A DNA stretch of 64,000 nucleotides from Oppiella nova (GCA_905397405.1 CAJPVJ010000001.1:124001-188000), one strand, 5' to 3'. Positions 27,176 through 36,010 are shown, counted from the first letter of the stretch. Translations and numbers: made by a program. Notes: generated by a model from the sequence alone, not told the origin.

Positions 27176-27195
27176 TTTAGAGTAAATACTCTAAA
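27176..27195. promoter_or_regulatory. Palindromic operator between aldehyde dehydrogenase and TetR genes
   Basis: Nine-base perfect arms TTTAGAGTA and TACTCTAAA are separated by two bases, the size and symmetry bound by TetR dimers. It lies about 28 bases from one start codon and 53 from the other, so it could control both genes. A second dyad, GTTAGC and GCTAAC at 27213-27228, lies nearer the TetR start. Confidence 0.65.
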
Positions 27196-27247
27196 TAGTC
27201 AAGTCACTTTATGTTAGCTTGTGCTAACGGTTAAAAATGGTAATAGG

Positions 27248-27940
27248 ATGTCGAGCTCCAAAACTTTGAAAACGAAAGACCGAATTTTGCAGATTAGTTT
27301 GCAACTTTTTAATGAGCGCGGCGAACGTGCAGTTACAACGAATCATATTGCAGCAGAGCTTGGGATCAGTCCTGGAAATTTGTATTATCATTTTCGAAAC
27401 AAACAAGAAATCATCAAAGAATTGATGGAACAATACCAAAAAGAAACTTTAGATATGCTGTCATTACCCGATGACCGTGGAGTCAATGCGAATGACAAAA
27501 TCCGTTATTTCCAAGTTTTAAGCAGTCAGCTATGGGAATATCGCTTTCTACATCGTGATGTTTATCATTTAATTGAAAATAACGACGACTTTAGAAAAAT
27601 TTATCCTCGCTTTGCTGGCAAGGTGATGCAACAAGGGCAAAAAATTTATCATGCCTTTGTTGAAGCAGGGCTGATGCAGATGACACCTTCTGAAATTGAA
27701 GCACTCATCATCAATATTTGGATTGTCCTGACCAACTGGACCAACTTCCTATATATGTCTGGGCATTTAAGTGACTCCAACCATTTAGATGAAAAATGGA
27801 TTTGGCAAGCATTGCGCCAGATGGTGTTTTTAGAAGGTCCTTATTTACGTGGCGAAAGTCGTGAAACCTATGAACGTTTGCTAGAAAGCTTCGGTTCTTC
27901 GGAATTATTTGCCAGTTTATCTGCGGTAAAACGCGATTGA
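27248..27940 (+). CDS. TetR family transcriptional regulator
   Basis: 230 residues from ATG 27248 (an in-frame GTG at 27221 lies inside the second dyad and was rejected). The HTH is at about residues 10-55 (RILQISLQLFNERGERA, then AAELGISPGNLYYHFRNK), which is the strongest TetR signature. The C-terminal ligand domain is helical and rich in aromatic residues, in keeping with a hydrophobic effector. Divergent from the aldehyde dehydrogenase gene; the ligand may be a long-chain or aromatic aldehyde or its precursor, which is inference. Confidence 0.9.
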   Translation: MSSSKTLKTKDRILQISLQLFNERGERAVTTNHIAAELGISPGNLYYHFRNKQEIIKELMEQYQKETLDMLSLPDDRGVNANDKIRYFQVLSSQLWEYRFLHRDVYHLIENNDDFRKIYPRFAGKVMQQGQKIYHAFVEAGLMQMTPSEIEALIINIWIVLTNWTNFLYMSGHLSDSNHLDEKWIWQALRQMVFLEGPYLRGESRETYERLLESFGSSELFASLSAVKRD

Positions 27941-28025
27941 TGCTGAATCAAGATTGAAAGCTGATGAAAAAGCGTTAAAATATTCGGCTGTTTTTTAAAT
28001 TAACTTATAAGTGATATCCATCAAC

Positions 28026-28892
28026 ATGAACATGACTACTGCCAACACAGCACGTCTACTGATTACTTGTGAAGACAAGCCAGGAATCGTGCAAGCTGTA
28101 TCGAGCTTTTTGTATCATCAGGGCGCGAACATTACTGCGCTTGATCAATACGCAACTGAAGCTCAGGGCGGGCGTTATTTTATGCGTGTTGAGTTTGAAC
28201 TTGATCATTTGCAATCCCGTCGTGAGAGTCTCATTCAAACTTTCGCAACCAATGTGGCTGAACGTTATAGTATGCATTGGCGTTTGGCTTTGGTCAGTGA
28301 CATTAAAAAAGTCGGTATTTTGGTGTCTAAAGTTGACCATGCTTTGCTTGAATTGTTGTGGCGTCATTCACGTGGTGGCTTACCTTGTGAAATTACTCAA
28401 GTGGTTTCAAACCATGAAGACTTACGTGAATCTGTAGAAAACTTTGGTATTCCTTTCTATGTGGTTCCTGTCAACAAAGAAAATAAACGTGAAGCCTATA
28501 CAAAGATCGATGAGTTAATGCAAGGGAATGATTTATTGGTTCTCGCGCGTTATATGCAAATTCTCGATGAAGAGTTTGTACAAAAGTGGGAAATGAAAGT
28601 GATCAATATTCATCACTCATTTTTACCTGCTTTTGTGGGGGCAAATCCATATAAACAGGCTTATGAAAAAGGCGTTAAATTGATTGGGGCAACAGCGCAT
28701 TATGTGACGGCTGATCTGGATCAAGGCCCAATCATTGAGCAAGATGTAGAACGAGTAAACCACGATTTTACTGTGGATCAACTGCGTGAATTAGGCCAAG
28801 ATGTTGAACGTAACGTACTTGCTAGAGCGGTCAAATGGCATCTAGAAGACCGTATTATTGTCGATGGTAATAAGACTGTTGTTTTTCAATAA
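28026..28892 (+). CDS. purU: Formyltetrahydrofolate deformylase
   Basis: 288 residues from ATG 28026 (a second ATG is two codons on). It hydrolyses 10-formyltetrahydrofolate to formate and tetrahydrofolate, supplying formate for purine synthesis. An N-terminal ACT domain (RLLITCEDKPGIVQAVS) occupies about residues 8-85. The formyltransferase domain contains the catalytic Asn-His-Asp set in INIHHSFLPAF and in ATAHYVTADLDQGPII. Length and order match the E. coli enzyme. Confidence 0.95.
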   Translation: MNMTTANTARLLITCEDKPGIVQAVSSFLYHQGANITALDQYATEAQGGRYFMRVEFELDHLQSRRESLIQTFATNVAERYSMHWRLALVSDIKKVGILVSKVDHALLELLWRHSRGGLPCEITQVVSNHEDLRESVENFGIPFYVVPVNKENKREAYTKIDELMQGNDLLVLARYMQILDEEFVQKWEMKVINIHHSFLPAFVGANPYKQAYEKGVKLIGATAHYVTADLDQGPIIEQDVERVNHDFTVDQLRELGQDVERNVLARAVKWHLEDRIIVDGNKTVVFQ

Positions 28893-28921
28893 CATGTGAA
28901 TATTCATTTAATATGAGTAGT

Positions 28922-28952
28922 AAAAAAGGATGCTTTATGCATCCTTTTTTTA
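28922..28952 (+). terminator. purU terminator
   Basis: Arms AAAAAAGGATGC and GCATCCTTTTTT around a 5-base loop, followed by more T, 30 bases past the stop codon. Confidence 0.9.
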
Positions 28953-29003
28953 TTTTTAATTTGTAAAATCGATTAAAAACATTGAAAAACCAGTTGCAAA
29001 TGA

Positions 29004-29084
29004 AAACACTTCTCATTTATCATTGTTGCACTTTAATTGTTCTATCCGATGAGCTTAATCTACAAACTGAATAATTTTTTGTAG
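29004..29084 (+). promoter_or_regulatory. Possible control region of the tonB operon
   Basis: An AT-rich region holds AAATGA and TCATTT arms (about 29000-29020) with CATTTATCATT next to it, a weak match to a Fur box, and a separate dyad, CTACAAA and TTTGTAG (29060-29084), which could form a hairpin in the leader. Fur control would be expected for tonB-exbB-exbD but the site is poor. Confidence 0.3.
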
Positions 29085-29113
29085 TTTGCTCAATTTTAGG
29101 TATTTAGATTCTT

Positions 29114-29938
29114 ATGAGTCAGTCTTCCATTGCACCACTTCAAACGCCACCACCGATGAAGAAAAAAGTCCTTGCTGCAGTGTTAGCAGTTGTTGTCGGG
29201 CACGTAGGTGTGTTGTGGGGGGTAAGTCATATGAAACCATTTGAACTGCCTCAAATAAAGAAAGAACCTTTAAAAATCAAATTTTTAAAGTTAAAAGAAG
29301 ATGTTCCACCGCCGCCACCTCCTCCATCTGAACCCATCAAACCTAAAGTTCAACCGAAACCTATAGAGAAGAAAGTTGAGCCTAAACCTGTGGTTAAGCC
29401 AAAAATCATTGAGCAGAAAAAACCTGTAGAAAATGATGATCGGGCAAGAAAGCTTGAAGAACAAAAGCGTTTAGAAGAGCAACAGAAGCAGGATAAGGCA
29501 CGTCAAGATGAGCAAAAACGTCAAGATGATCAGAAGCGTGCGGAACAGCAGAAACGTGAACAAGATGAACGTGATCGTCAAAAACGTGAGCAAGATGAGC
29601 GCGATCATCAACGTCGTGATCAAGAGCAAAGAAACACGCCGCGTAATGTAAATGAAGGTCAGGTGTCTTGGAGTCGTAGTCCACGTATCGCAAAAGAGCA
29701 ATTACTTAAACTGATGTCTCCAGAAGATGGAACAAAAGTTGTGAATCTAGAAATTACTGCGGATGCGGGCGGAAATATTACCAATGTTCGTATTCTTCAA
29801 TCTAGTGGTAATTCAAGTTTAGATAGTTATGTTGTTAAGCAGACTCAATCTGCAAAATTTAAAGCTTATAGAGAAAATGGTGCGGGTGTACCATTTAAAA
29901 TTAGGCAAGATTTTGCATTGTCGGTCTCTAAAAAGTAA
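29114..29938 (+). CDS. TonB-family energy transducer
   Basis: 274 residues. A signal anchor spans about residues 17-36 (VLAAVLAVVVGHVGVLWGV). Then come a run of Pro (residues 64-70), a Lys-Pro spacer (KPKVQPKPIEKKVEPKP), and a very charged helical stretch at about 110-180 in which KREQDERD occurs twice. The C-terminal 90 residues are the TonB fold that meets outer-membrane receptor TonB boxes. It passes proton-motive energy from ExbB/ExbD to siderophore and other receptors. It heads the tonB-exbB-exbD operon. Chromosomes of this genus carry several TonB genes, so I leave the number off. Confidence 0.9.
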   Translation: MSQSSIAPLQTPPPMKKKVLAAVLAVVVGHVGVLWGVSHMKPFELPQIKKEPLKIKFLKLKEDVPPPPPPPSEPIKPKVQPKPIEKKVEPKPVVKPKIIEQKKPVENDDRARKLEEQKRLEEQQKQDKARQDEQKRQDDQKRAEQQKREQDERDRQKREQDERDHQRRDQEQRNTPRNVNEGQVSWSRSPRIAKEQLLKLMSPEDGTKVVNLEITADAGGNITNVRILQSSGNSSLDSYVVKQTQSAKFKAYRENGAGVPFKIRQDFALSVSKK

Positions 29939-29969
29939 ATAATTTTTTTAAGAATTAGGAAATGTGCAT

Positions 29970-30593
29970 ATGAACTTTTCAGTTTATTGGCAACATGCTG
30001 ATGCGGTCAGTAAGACACTGTATTTCGTGTTATTGGCAATGTCTATTGCAACGTGGACTGTGTTCATTTTGCGTATTCTAGGCACGCGTCAACTCAAGCA
30101 GGTTGCTCAGGATCACCTTGCTCAGGCTTTAAAAGCATTAAAAGCCAAGCTTGCGCCATTAAGCTTTGACCAACGTAAAGCAGTTGCAGAACAAGCGTTA
30201 CTACGTCAAATCTCAGCAGAAAAGGCCAATGCTGAAAAAGGTGTTTCAGTTTTAGGAACGATTGCTTCACTTGCACCATTTGTTGGTTTATTTGGTACGG
30301 TATGGGGAATCTTCCACGCACTTGTTGCTGTAGGTAAAAGTGGTCAAGCAGGTTTAGCTCAAGTTGCAACGCCAGTTGGTGAGGCATTGATCATGACCGG
30401 TCTAGGTCTTGCTGTTGCGATTCCAGCGGTATTGGCATATAACATTTGCGTACGTTTTAACCGTACATTGTCAAATGAGTTGCAAGATCAAGCACATGGT
30501 TTGTTAATTGATACGATGTTACAACAAGATTCTTCAACGCAAAAAGTTGAATCTGAATCTACCAGTAAAGGTTTAGTTGGAGGTCAAGCTTAA
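29970..30593 (+). CDS. exbB: ExbB (MotA/TolQ/ExbB proton channel family)
   Basis: 207 residues with three membrane helices (about 15-35, 105-125, 145-165). The family's conserved loop GLFGTVWGIFHALVAV and the Thr/Ala-rich third helix are present. It forms the pentameric channel around ExbD and drives TonB. Start ATG 29970 has AGGAA 8 bases upstream; the in-frame GTG at 29964 is two codons earlier. Its stop codon TAA overlaps the exbD ATG by one base (TAATG), indicating translational coupling. Confidence 0.93.
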   Translation: MNFSVYWQHADAVSKTLYFVLLAMSIATWTVFILRILGTRQLKQVAQDHLAQALKALKAKLAPLSFDQRKAVAEQALLRQISAEKANAEKGVSVLGTIASLAPFVGLFGTVWGIFHALVAVGKSGQAGLAQVATPVGEALIMTGLGLAVAIPAVLAYNICVRFNRTLSNELQDQAHGLLIDTMLQQDSSTQKVESESTSKGLVGGQA

Positions 30594-30997
30594 TGGCTTT
30601 TCAATTGGGAGAAGACAACGATTCTGGCATGAATGAGATGAATCTCATTCCGCTGATCGATATTATGTTGGTATTGATGATCATCTTCTTGGTGACAGCT
30701 ACCGTTGCTAACCCATCGATACCATTAACTTTACCAAAGACCACTGCTGAAGTAATCGCGTCTCCACCTGAAGCAATTACCATCAGTATCAATCAGAATG
30801 GCGATGTGGCTTGGAATGATAAAGTCATCACTTTAGATGAATTGGCTAAACGATTTGATGAAGAAGGTCAAAAGCCAGTAAAACCAGCTGTACAGTTGAG
30901 AGCGGATAAAGAATCTCGCTATGATACCGTTGCACAAGTGATGTCTCGTGCAAGTGAAGCAGGATTAAATGATCTTGCCTTTATGAGTGATAATTAA
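30593..30997 (+). CDS. exbD: ExbD biopolymer transport protein
   Basis: 134 residues, one N-terminal membrane helix at about 20-40 (IPLIDIMLVLMIIFLVTAT) which carries the proton-carrying Asp (residue 24, in PLIDIML) that is essential in the family. The remaining periplasmic domain of about 90 residues has the usual beta-strand pattern. It overlaps exbB by one base and is followed by a strong terminator. Confidence 0.93.
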   Translation: MAFQLGEDNDSGMNEMNLIPLIDIMLVLMIIFLVTATVANPSIPLTLPKTTAEVIASPPEAITISINQNGDVAWNDKVITLDELAKRFDEEGQKPVKPAVQLRADKESRYDTVAQVMSRASEAGLNDLAFMSDN

Positions 30998-31019
30998 TTT
31001 AAATAATTACAAATATTTT

Positions 31020-31047
31020 AAAACCTCCTTTTAAGGAGGTTTTTTTA
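31020..31047. terminator. tonB operon terminator, bidirectional
   Basis: Arms AAAACCTCC and GGAGGTTTT with a 6-base loop and a T run. It lies between the convergent exbD and msrA genes. Confidence 0.9.
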
Positions 31048-31112
31048 TGTTGATATTTTGGCTATTGGGTTAGTTCACTTTTGTTATATAAAGTGAAGTA
31101 TTTTCAGTGATC

Positions 31113-31634
31113 TTATTCTTTTAAAAGATCTTGAAATTGGCTATGAAGTTTGAGTAATTTTGGTGGAATGGCAAAATTACAATAACCTTGCGCAGGATTA
31201 CGGGCAAAGAAGTTTTGATGATATTCTTCGGCAGGATGGAAGGTGGGTGCTGGACTGAGTTCAGTCACAATATTTAAACCATCTGCTTTAAGCTGCTCAA
31301 TAAATTGTTCAGATTCAAGTTTTTGCTGTTCATTGAAGTAATAAATCACCGAACGATATTGTGTTCCAATATCATTGCCTTGGCGGTTTAATGTAGTTGG
31401 ATCATGAATTGCAAAAAAAACCGTGAGTAATTGTTGATAATTGATTTGCTGTTCATCAAATTCAATCAAAATCACTTCAGCATGATTGGTATCCCCATTA
31501 CAAATTGCTTCATAAGTTGGATTGGGAGTATGCCCGCCAGCATAACCACTGACTACGTGATTGACACCTTTGAGCTGTAAAAATACGGCTTCGGTACACC
31601 AAAAGCAGCCACCACCAAATAGAGCCTGTTGCAT
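31113..31634 (-). CDS. msrA: Peptide methionine sulfoxide reductase MsrA
   Basis: 173 residues. It reduces Met-S-sulfoxide in proteins. The catalytic Cys10 is in [12 protein letters not shown] at the N-terminus, and the strand and helix order matches MsrA, with [12 protein letters not shown] and AEVILIEFD following. No fused MsrB. AAGGGA precedes the ATG. The MsrA class usually keeps a recycling Cys near the C-terminus; here [10 protein letters not shown] contains one (about residue 152). Confidence 0.95.
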   Translation of the reverse strand: MQQALFGGGCFWCTEAVFLQLKGVNHVVSGYAGGHTPNPTYEAICNGDTNHAEVILIEFDEQQINYQQLLTVFFAIHDPTTLNRQGNDIGTQYRSVIYYFNEQQKLESEQFIEQLKADGLNIVTELSPAPTFHPAEEYHQNFFARNPAQGYCNFAIPPKLLKLHSQFQDLLKE

Positions 31635-31887
31635 GTGAAGATCCCTTTATTTTTAAATTATGGAAAAGACGAAACGATGCCAAAGATCATATCGTGAACT
31701 TGCTTAGTTTGTCATATAACCATTTAAGCATAGGTACAATACCTGTTTGATTCACTAAACAGATCTGTTTAAATTGTTGCAAAATTTTAAAAGTGCAATC
31801 TATTCGAATTGCTGTAAAAACTTAAGCTTTTCCATTTAAGGTGAACCAAAAGACATTCAATAGAATGCCTTCTATATTCATGAGAAT

Positions 31888-32226
31888 TTATTCGTCATCT
31901 AATAAATCCATTTGTTTTGCAATTTGATAGAGGTTATTTGAACGATTACCTGTACGACAAAACATGAGTACTGGTTTTGGAAGCTCGTTAAAGCGGTTGG
32001 CAAAGCTTCTGACATCAACTTCTGTGATTTGACCAGCAACGACAGGTAGAAATACATAGTCCAAACCTGCAGCACGTGCAGCTTCTTCAATTTGAGCACT
32101 TGTAGGCTGTTCTGTTCCGCCTTCCATATCAGGACGATTATTCATTATAGACTTAAAGCCTTTTTCTGCCACTTGAGCAATATGTTCTGGACCAATTTGA
32201 CCAGCAAAACCAACATTTTCACTCAT
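31888..32226 (-). CDS. DUF442/TIGR01244-type rhodanese-like phosphatase or sulfurtransferase
   Basis: 112 residues from ATG 32226, which has AGGAG 8 bases upstream. The in-frame start at 32256 adds ten residues with no family match. The fold is a small dual-specificity-phosphatase-like domain with Cys90 in FCRTGNRSNN, the CxxGxRS loop, and FKSIMNNRPDME near the N-terminus. Members fused to a beta-lactamase-like hydrolase act in sulfide oxidation; this one is stand-alone, and its substrate is unknown. Confidence 0.8.
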   Translation of the reverse strand: MSENVGFAGQIGPEHIAQVAEKGFKSIMNNRPDMEGGTEQPTSAQIEEAARAAGLDYVFLPVVAGQITEVDVRSFANRFNELPKPVLMFCRTGNRSNNLYQIAKQMDLLDDE

Positions 32227-32352
32227 TTCGTCACTCCTATATGATTTAAAATCCAATATGCTATATATAATAGCATTAAGCTCAGAACTGAGTTTGAACG
32301 ATAAAAGATTTATAAAAGAAATATCTATAAAAGATAACGCAATGGAGTGTGT

Positions 32353-33249
32353 ATGTACGCATATACAGTTGAACCACTATATATTCCCATTGGACAAGAA
32401 GTCATAGCGGCGGATTTTTATCGACCTAAAAATCTAAAAAAACCTGCTGTTATTATTATGGCTCATGGATTTGCATGTTTAAGACAATTTAAGTTGGTGA
32501 GCTATGCGCAAAAAATTGCACAGGCAGGCTATGCGGTTGTGCTGTTTGATTATCGTTTTTGGGGAGGAAGTACAGGCTTTCCTCGTGAACTGATTTCATT
32601 GCAGAATCAGTTGGATGATTGGAAAACCGTGGTCAGTTATGTCGCAACACAAAAGAAAATTAATCCAAAAAAAATAGCGCTTTGGGGGACCTCTTTGAGT
32701 GGAGGCTATGTACTTAGTCTTGCAAGTGAGCTAAAGAGTGTCCAAGCTATTATGGTGCAAGTGCCTTATGTGGATGGGGCAGAAACTGCAAAATTGTTTC
32801 CAATTCAACAGTTACCCAAGGCATTAAAAATATCCAGTCAAGATTATATGGGGGCAAAAGTTGGTATGCTTCTACGAACCTTACCTGTGGTACATCCCTT
32901 TGATTTATGTTTTATTCCGACCAAAGATAGTTATAACGGCTATATGTCGATTGTAAATCCAGACTACTTTTGGAGTGGTGAAGTTCCGGCACGGGTATTT
33001 TTTAATTTAATCCGTTTTAGACCAATTCAGACTGTCAGAAGTATTAATATTCCTGTGCTATTTATTGCGGCTAAAAAAGACAGTTTTATCCCCATTGAAT
33101 CTAGCCGAGAAACGGCAACAAATATTGCACCTTTTGTGCAATATCATGAATGGGATATGGCACATTTTGATATTTATCATGGGAAATGGTTGGAAAAATC
33201 AATTTTGACCCAATTAGAGTTTTTACATCAACATATTGGAGTGAGCTAG
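32353..33249 (+). CDS. Alpha/beta hydrolase
   Basis: 298 residues from ATG 32353 (GGAG 5 bases before it; an in-frame GTG at 32347 is too close). The fold is shown by IIMAHGFACLRQ (oxyanion hole region, His-Gly), the nucleophile elbow GTSLSGG with Ser114, a late Asp in KKDSFIP (about residue 240), and the His in MAHFDIYHG near 273. It belongs to the group of peptidase S9/S15-like esterases. The stop codon abuts the trxC ATG, so the two are co-translated. Confidence 0.82.
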   Translation: MYAYTVEPLYIPIGQEVIAADFYRPKNLKKPAVIIMAHGFACLRQFKLVSYAQKIAQAGYAVVLFDYRFWGGSTGFPRELISLQNQLDDWKTVVSYVATQKKINPKKIALWGTSLSGGYVLSLASELKSVQAIMVQVPYVDGAETAKLFPIQQLPKALKISSQDYMGAKVGMLLRTLPVVHPFDLCFIPTKDSYNGYMSIVNPDYFWSGEVPARVFFNLIRFRPIQTVRSINIPVLFIAAKKDSFIPIESSRETATNIAPFVQYHEWDMAHFDIYHGKWLEKSILTQLEFLHQHIGVS

Positions 33250-33681
33250 ATGATTATTGTATGCCCATCATGTGGCGCAAAAAACCGAGTTCCCGAAGAT
33301 AAACTAAATGCTCAACCCACTTGTGGTCAATGTCATCAAAATTTGATTGCACTTGCTCCTATTGAGTTAAATGAACAAAATTTCAGTAACTTTGTCAGTC
33401 ATAGTGATTTGCCAATTATGATTGATTTATGGGCAGAGTGGTGTGGCCCATGCAAAATGATGGCACCGCATTTTGCTGAAGTTGCAAAAAATAACCCCCA
33501 TGTGGTTTTTGCTAAAATTGATACTGAAGCGAATCCACGGTTAAGTAGTGCATTTAATATTCGCAGTATCCCAACCGTGGTTTTAATGAATAAAACCACG
33601 GAAGTTGCTAGAATAAGTGGTGCGTTACGTGCTAACCAATTACAAGAATGGTTAGATCAACAATTGAATGCCCATAAGTAA
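33250..33681 (+). CDS. trxC: Thioredoxin 2
   Basis: 143 residues, the TrxC length. The N-terminal zinc-binding Cys pairs are at 5 and 8 and at 25 and 28 (CPSCGAKN, CGQC). The redox site WCGPC has Cys65 and Cys68, and the cis-Pro is in SIPTVVLM. It is a zinc-containing cytoplasmic reductant of the oxidative stress response. It begins right after the hydrolase stop and is followed 20 bases later by the thioesterase gene. Confidence 0.94.
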   Translation: MIIVCPSCGAKNRVPEDKLNAQPTCGQCHQNLIALAPIELNEQNFSNFVSHSDLPIMIDLWAEWCGPCKMMAPHFAEVAKNNPHVVFAKIDTEANPRLSSAFNIRSIPTVVLMNKTTEVARISGALRANQLQEWLDQQLNAHK

Positions 33682-33701
33682 TTCACGGGCTCGGAGTTAT
33701 T

Positions 33702-34124
33702 GTGTCAGATTCTCATGTAAAACCTGAAGGTACACTGTCTTTACAAACCATCGCAATGCCAGCAGATACAAACTGGAGTGGTGATGTTTTTGGTGGTTGG
33801 ATTGTTTCACAAATGGATTTGGCTGGTGCAATTCATGCAGAACGCTTTAGTAAAGGGCGTTGTGCAACGATTTCGATTAATCAGATGACTTTTCTTGTTC
33901 CCGTAAAAGTGGGGGATGTGATCAGCTGTTATACCAAGCTTTTAAAGGTCGGTAATACATCGATTCAAATGCAGATCGAAGTTTGGGATAGTCATGACAG
34001 TTCTCGTGCTGCCAAACGTGTCACTGCAGGTGTATTTACCTTTGTCGCTGTAGATGTTGCGGGAAATAAACGCCAAATTCCTGAAGATGTAAAGCAGAAG
34101 TATTTAGCGTCGCAAAGTGCTTGA
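33702..34124 (+). CDS. Acyl-CoA thioesterase, YciA-like hot-dog fold
   Basis: 140 residues starting with GTG, with GGAG 7 bases upstream. The signature TNWSGDVFGGWIVSQMDLAGAIHA shown in outline (NWSGDVFGGW) is that of the YciA/BACH group, with the catalytic Asp in the second helix (MDLAGA). It hydrolyses acyl-CoA thioesters; chain-length preference is not visible. It is the last gene of the hydrolase-trxC-thioesterase unit. Confidence 0.9.
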   Translation: MSDSHVKPEGTLSLQTIAMPADTNWSGDVFGGWIVSQMDLAGAIHAERFSKGRCATISINQMTFLVPVKVGDVISCYTKLLKVGNTSIQMQIEVWDSHDSSRAAKRVTAGVFTFVAVDVAGNKRQIPEDVKQKYLASQSA

Positions 34125-34138
34125 ATGCTCAAGATAAA

Positions 34139-34165
34139 AAAATCCCAACATTGTTTGGGATTTCT
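34139..34165. terminator. Bidirectional terminator
   Basis: Arms AAATCCCAA and TTGGGATTT around a 6-base loop, flanked by A and T runs, between the thioesterase and the convergent lipoprotein gene. Confidence 0.85.
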
Positions 34166-34205
34166 TATGGAATAGGTGCTTAGATCGTTTGATTTAAATA
34201 CTGTG

Positions 34206-34727
34206 TTAAAACATGGTATTGCTGTTGGCGCTTGATTCTGGAACAGCTTGTTGTACATCCCAGTGTTCAACAATTTTTCCATTTTCGACTCTAAAGATAT
34301 CGACAATCGCAACACCACGATCTTGTGGATTTTGAGCTGAATGAACGTGTAAAAATACTAAGTTTCCTTCTGCGACAGCACGTTTGATTACACTTTTTGC
34401 TTCAGGATTTTTTTGGAAATACTGGGTAAAGTGATTTACAAAGGGCGCTTTACCATCTGGAACACGCGGATTGTGCTGAATATATTGGTCACCAATATAA
34501 CGATCTGCATATGCTTTAACTTGATGCTTTTGAAATACACCTTCATAAAAATCAGTCACAATGGCTTTATTTTGTTGCGCTTGTTGGGTGTTTGATTTCG
34601 CTGCTAATGTGTTGCCCGTTGCAGCAGTAGCAACGTGACTTGGATTTTGGGCACATGCAGTGAGAAACAAAATAGGGCTTAGAATGAGGCTGAGTACAAT
34701 AATTTTTCTTGGCGTAGCTGATCGCAT
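34206..34727 (-). CDS. SnoaL/NTF2-like putative lipoprotein
   Basis: 173 residues. A signal peptide of about 24 residues ends in a lipobox LTAC, with the acylated Cys near residue 25. About 25 low-complexity residues (Ala, Thr, Gln-rich) lead to an NTF2/SnoaL-type alpha+beta domain: VTDFYEGVFQKHQVKAYADR, YIQHNPRVPDGK, VDIFRVENGKIVEHWDV. Members are often predicted to bind or turn over small ligands, but no active-site set is assigned. ATG preceded by GAGAA. Confidence 0.83.
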   Translation of the reverse strand: MRSATPRKIIVLSLILSPILFLTACAQNPSHVATAATGNTLAAKSNTQQAQQNKAIVTDFYEGVFQKHQVKAYADRYIGDQYIQHNPRVPDGKAPFVNHFTQYFQKNPEAKSVIKRAVAEGNLVFLHVHSAQNPQDRGVAIVDIFRVENGKIVEHWDVQQAVPESSANSNTMF

Positions 34728-34898
34728 GGTTATTCTCTATAGTTCAAATCTCAATAGTTCAAGATGGTGGTGGAAATAACACCATCTTGATGAGTAAATA
34801 AGCATGAATATAGTGAATAATCGTCACTCATTATTTGTACTTTGGTAAATTTTATACTTACTGAGCAGTAAGTTTTATTTACATTTGCAGATTTGTAT

Positions 34899-35402
34899 TT
34901 ATTTCTTTTTTAGGCGTTCTTTTGACACCCAAGCCCACACCATTTGGCATTCTACAGGCTCTTTTCCAGACTCATCCATAATGGTGACTGGAACCAGCGT
35001 TTCACCTTTTTCAGAGCTTTGCATTTCTAAAATTTGTTCTTTGCTCAATGTCGCTGTTGCTGTCATATCACCTTTAGATGGTCGTTTATATTCAATATGC
35101 ATGCTTTTGATCAAGACAATTGAACTATCAGGAACATTCATACCTGTGACAAAGCCTGTTGCTGTTTCAGCAATCAACGCCATTGCAACAGCGTGTAATT
35201 GTCCAATATGGTTGTGCATGGCACGGTGGTTTTTAATTTCCACCACAACTTTTGAATGGCTGACTTCTAGGTACTTAATATTGGCTGTGCCCACCATAGG
35301 CACAACTCGACCAAACGCCTTACTCCAGAGCGTACTACGAATGCCTTTAGGGAATTTAGAAGTCGCTTTCACAAGTTTAGATAAACGGTTGGTCTGAGTC
35401 AT
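34899..35402 (-). CDS. DUF4442-type hot-dog thioesterase-like protein
   Basis: 167 residues, soluble. The fold is a PaaI/DUF4442 hot-dog domain: MHNHIGQLHAVAMALIAETATG marks the long helix (given in outline as HNHIGQLHAVAMALIAE), and IKYLEVSHSKVVVEIK the neighbouring strands. The C-terminus is basic (RLKKK). Family members are assumed to act on acyl-CoA or acyl-ACP, but the substrate is not known. Separate unit between a lipoprotein gene and yajQ; same strand as yajQ and only 29 bases from it. Confidence 0.8.
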   Translation of the reverse strand: MTQTNRLSKLVKATSKFPKGIRSTLWSKAFGRVVPMVGTANIKYLEVSHSKVVVEIKNHRAMHNHIGQLHAVAMALIAETATGFVTGMNVPDSSIVLIKSMHIEYKRPSKGDMTATATLSKEQILEMQSSEKGETLVPVTIMDESGKEPVECQMVWAWVSKERLKKK

Positions 35403-35430
35403 GTCTTAACCTATAGTGTTGCTAAAGACC

Positions 35431-35919
35431 TTAGTCTTTGAAGTTATTAAATTGTAAAGGTACACCGAATTGTTGTTCTTTTAAAAATGCCATAACTTGC
35501 TGTAATGTATCGCGCTTTTTATCAGTTACACGTATCTTGTCACCTTGGATAGAAGATTGCACTTTGACGCCACTTTCTTTAATGGCTTTATTAATTTTTT
35601 TTGCGGTATCTGAGTCAAGTCCATCTTTAAGCTTGATCACTTGCACAATATTTTTACCTGAAGCCGTCATTTTTTGTGGATCAAGGGCTTGAATATCGAT
35701 TTTACGTTTAAAGAAATGATTTTCAAGCATGCTATAGACTTGTTCACACTGGAAATCACTTTCAGTTGAAATTTTAATTTCTTTGGCTTTTTCATTAATT
35801 TCGATTGAAACGTCCTGACCACGGAAGTCAAAGCGTGTTGCAATTTCTTTTTGTGTGTTTTGAACAGCATGATTTACTTCAAAAATCTCTAATTCTGAAA
35901 CAATATCGAAAGATGGCAT
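35431..35919 (-). CDS. yajQ: YajQ family nucleotide-binding protein
   Basis: 162 residues, the full family size. It is a two-domain ferredoxin-like protein; some members bind cyclic di-GMP and nucleic acid. The N-terminus MPSFDIVSELEIFEVNHAVQ and FDFRGQDVSIE, and the C-terminal VRVTDKKRDTLQQVMAF region (as IRVTDKKRD), match closely. AAAGGT precedes the ATG. It is upstream of the DUF4442 gene on the minus strand. Confidence 0.95.
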   Translation of the reverse strand: MPSFDIVSELEIFEVNHAVQNTQKEIATRFDFRGQDVSIEINEKAKEIKISTESDFQCEQVYSMLENHFFKRKIDIQALDPQKMTASGKNIVQVIKLKDGLDSDTAKKINKAIKESGVKVQSSIQGDKIRVTDKKRDTLQQVMAFLKEQQFGVPLQFNNFKD

Positions 35920-36010
35920 AGTTTAGACCTTTACAAATGGAAAGAATATCTGAGATGCTAGGGATGTTTTCTTCATTTGCCAAGTGTTGTTTACATCAAA
36001 GGAGTGCACA

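Noticed and set aside
29000-29035. Fur box before tonB
   Set aside because: Only weak similarity to the 19-base consensus; I list the region as possible control DNA and not as a Fur site.
34885-35397. 170-codon open frame on the plus strand opposite the DUF4442 gene
   Set aside because: Its product has no domain pattern and is a shadow of the minus-strand thioesterase-like gene, whose hot-dog motifs and start site are convincing.
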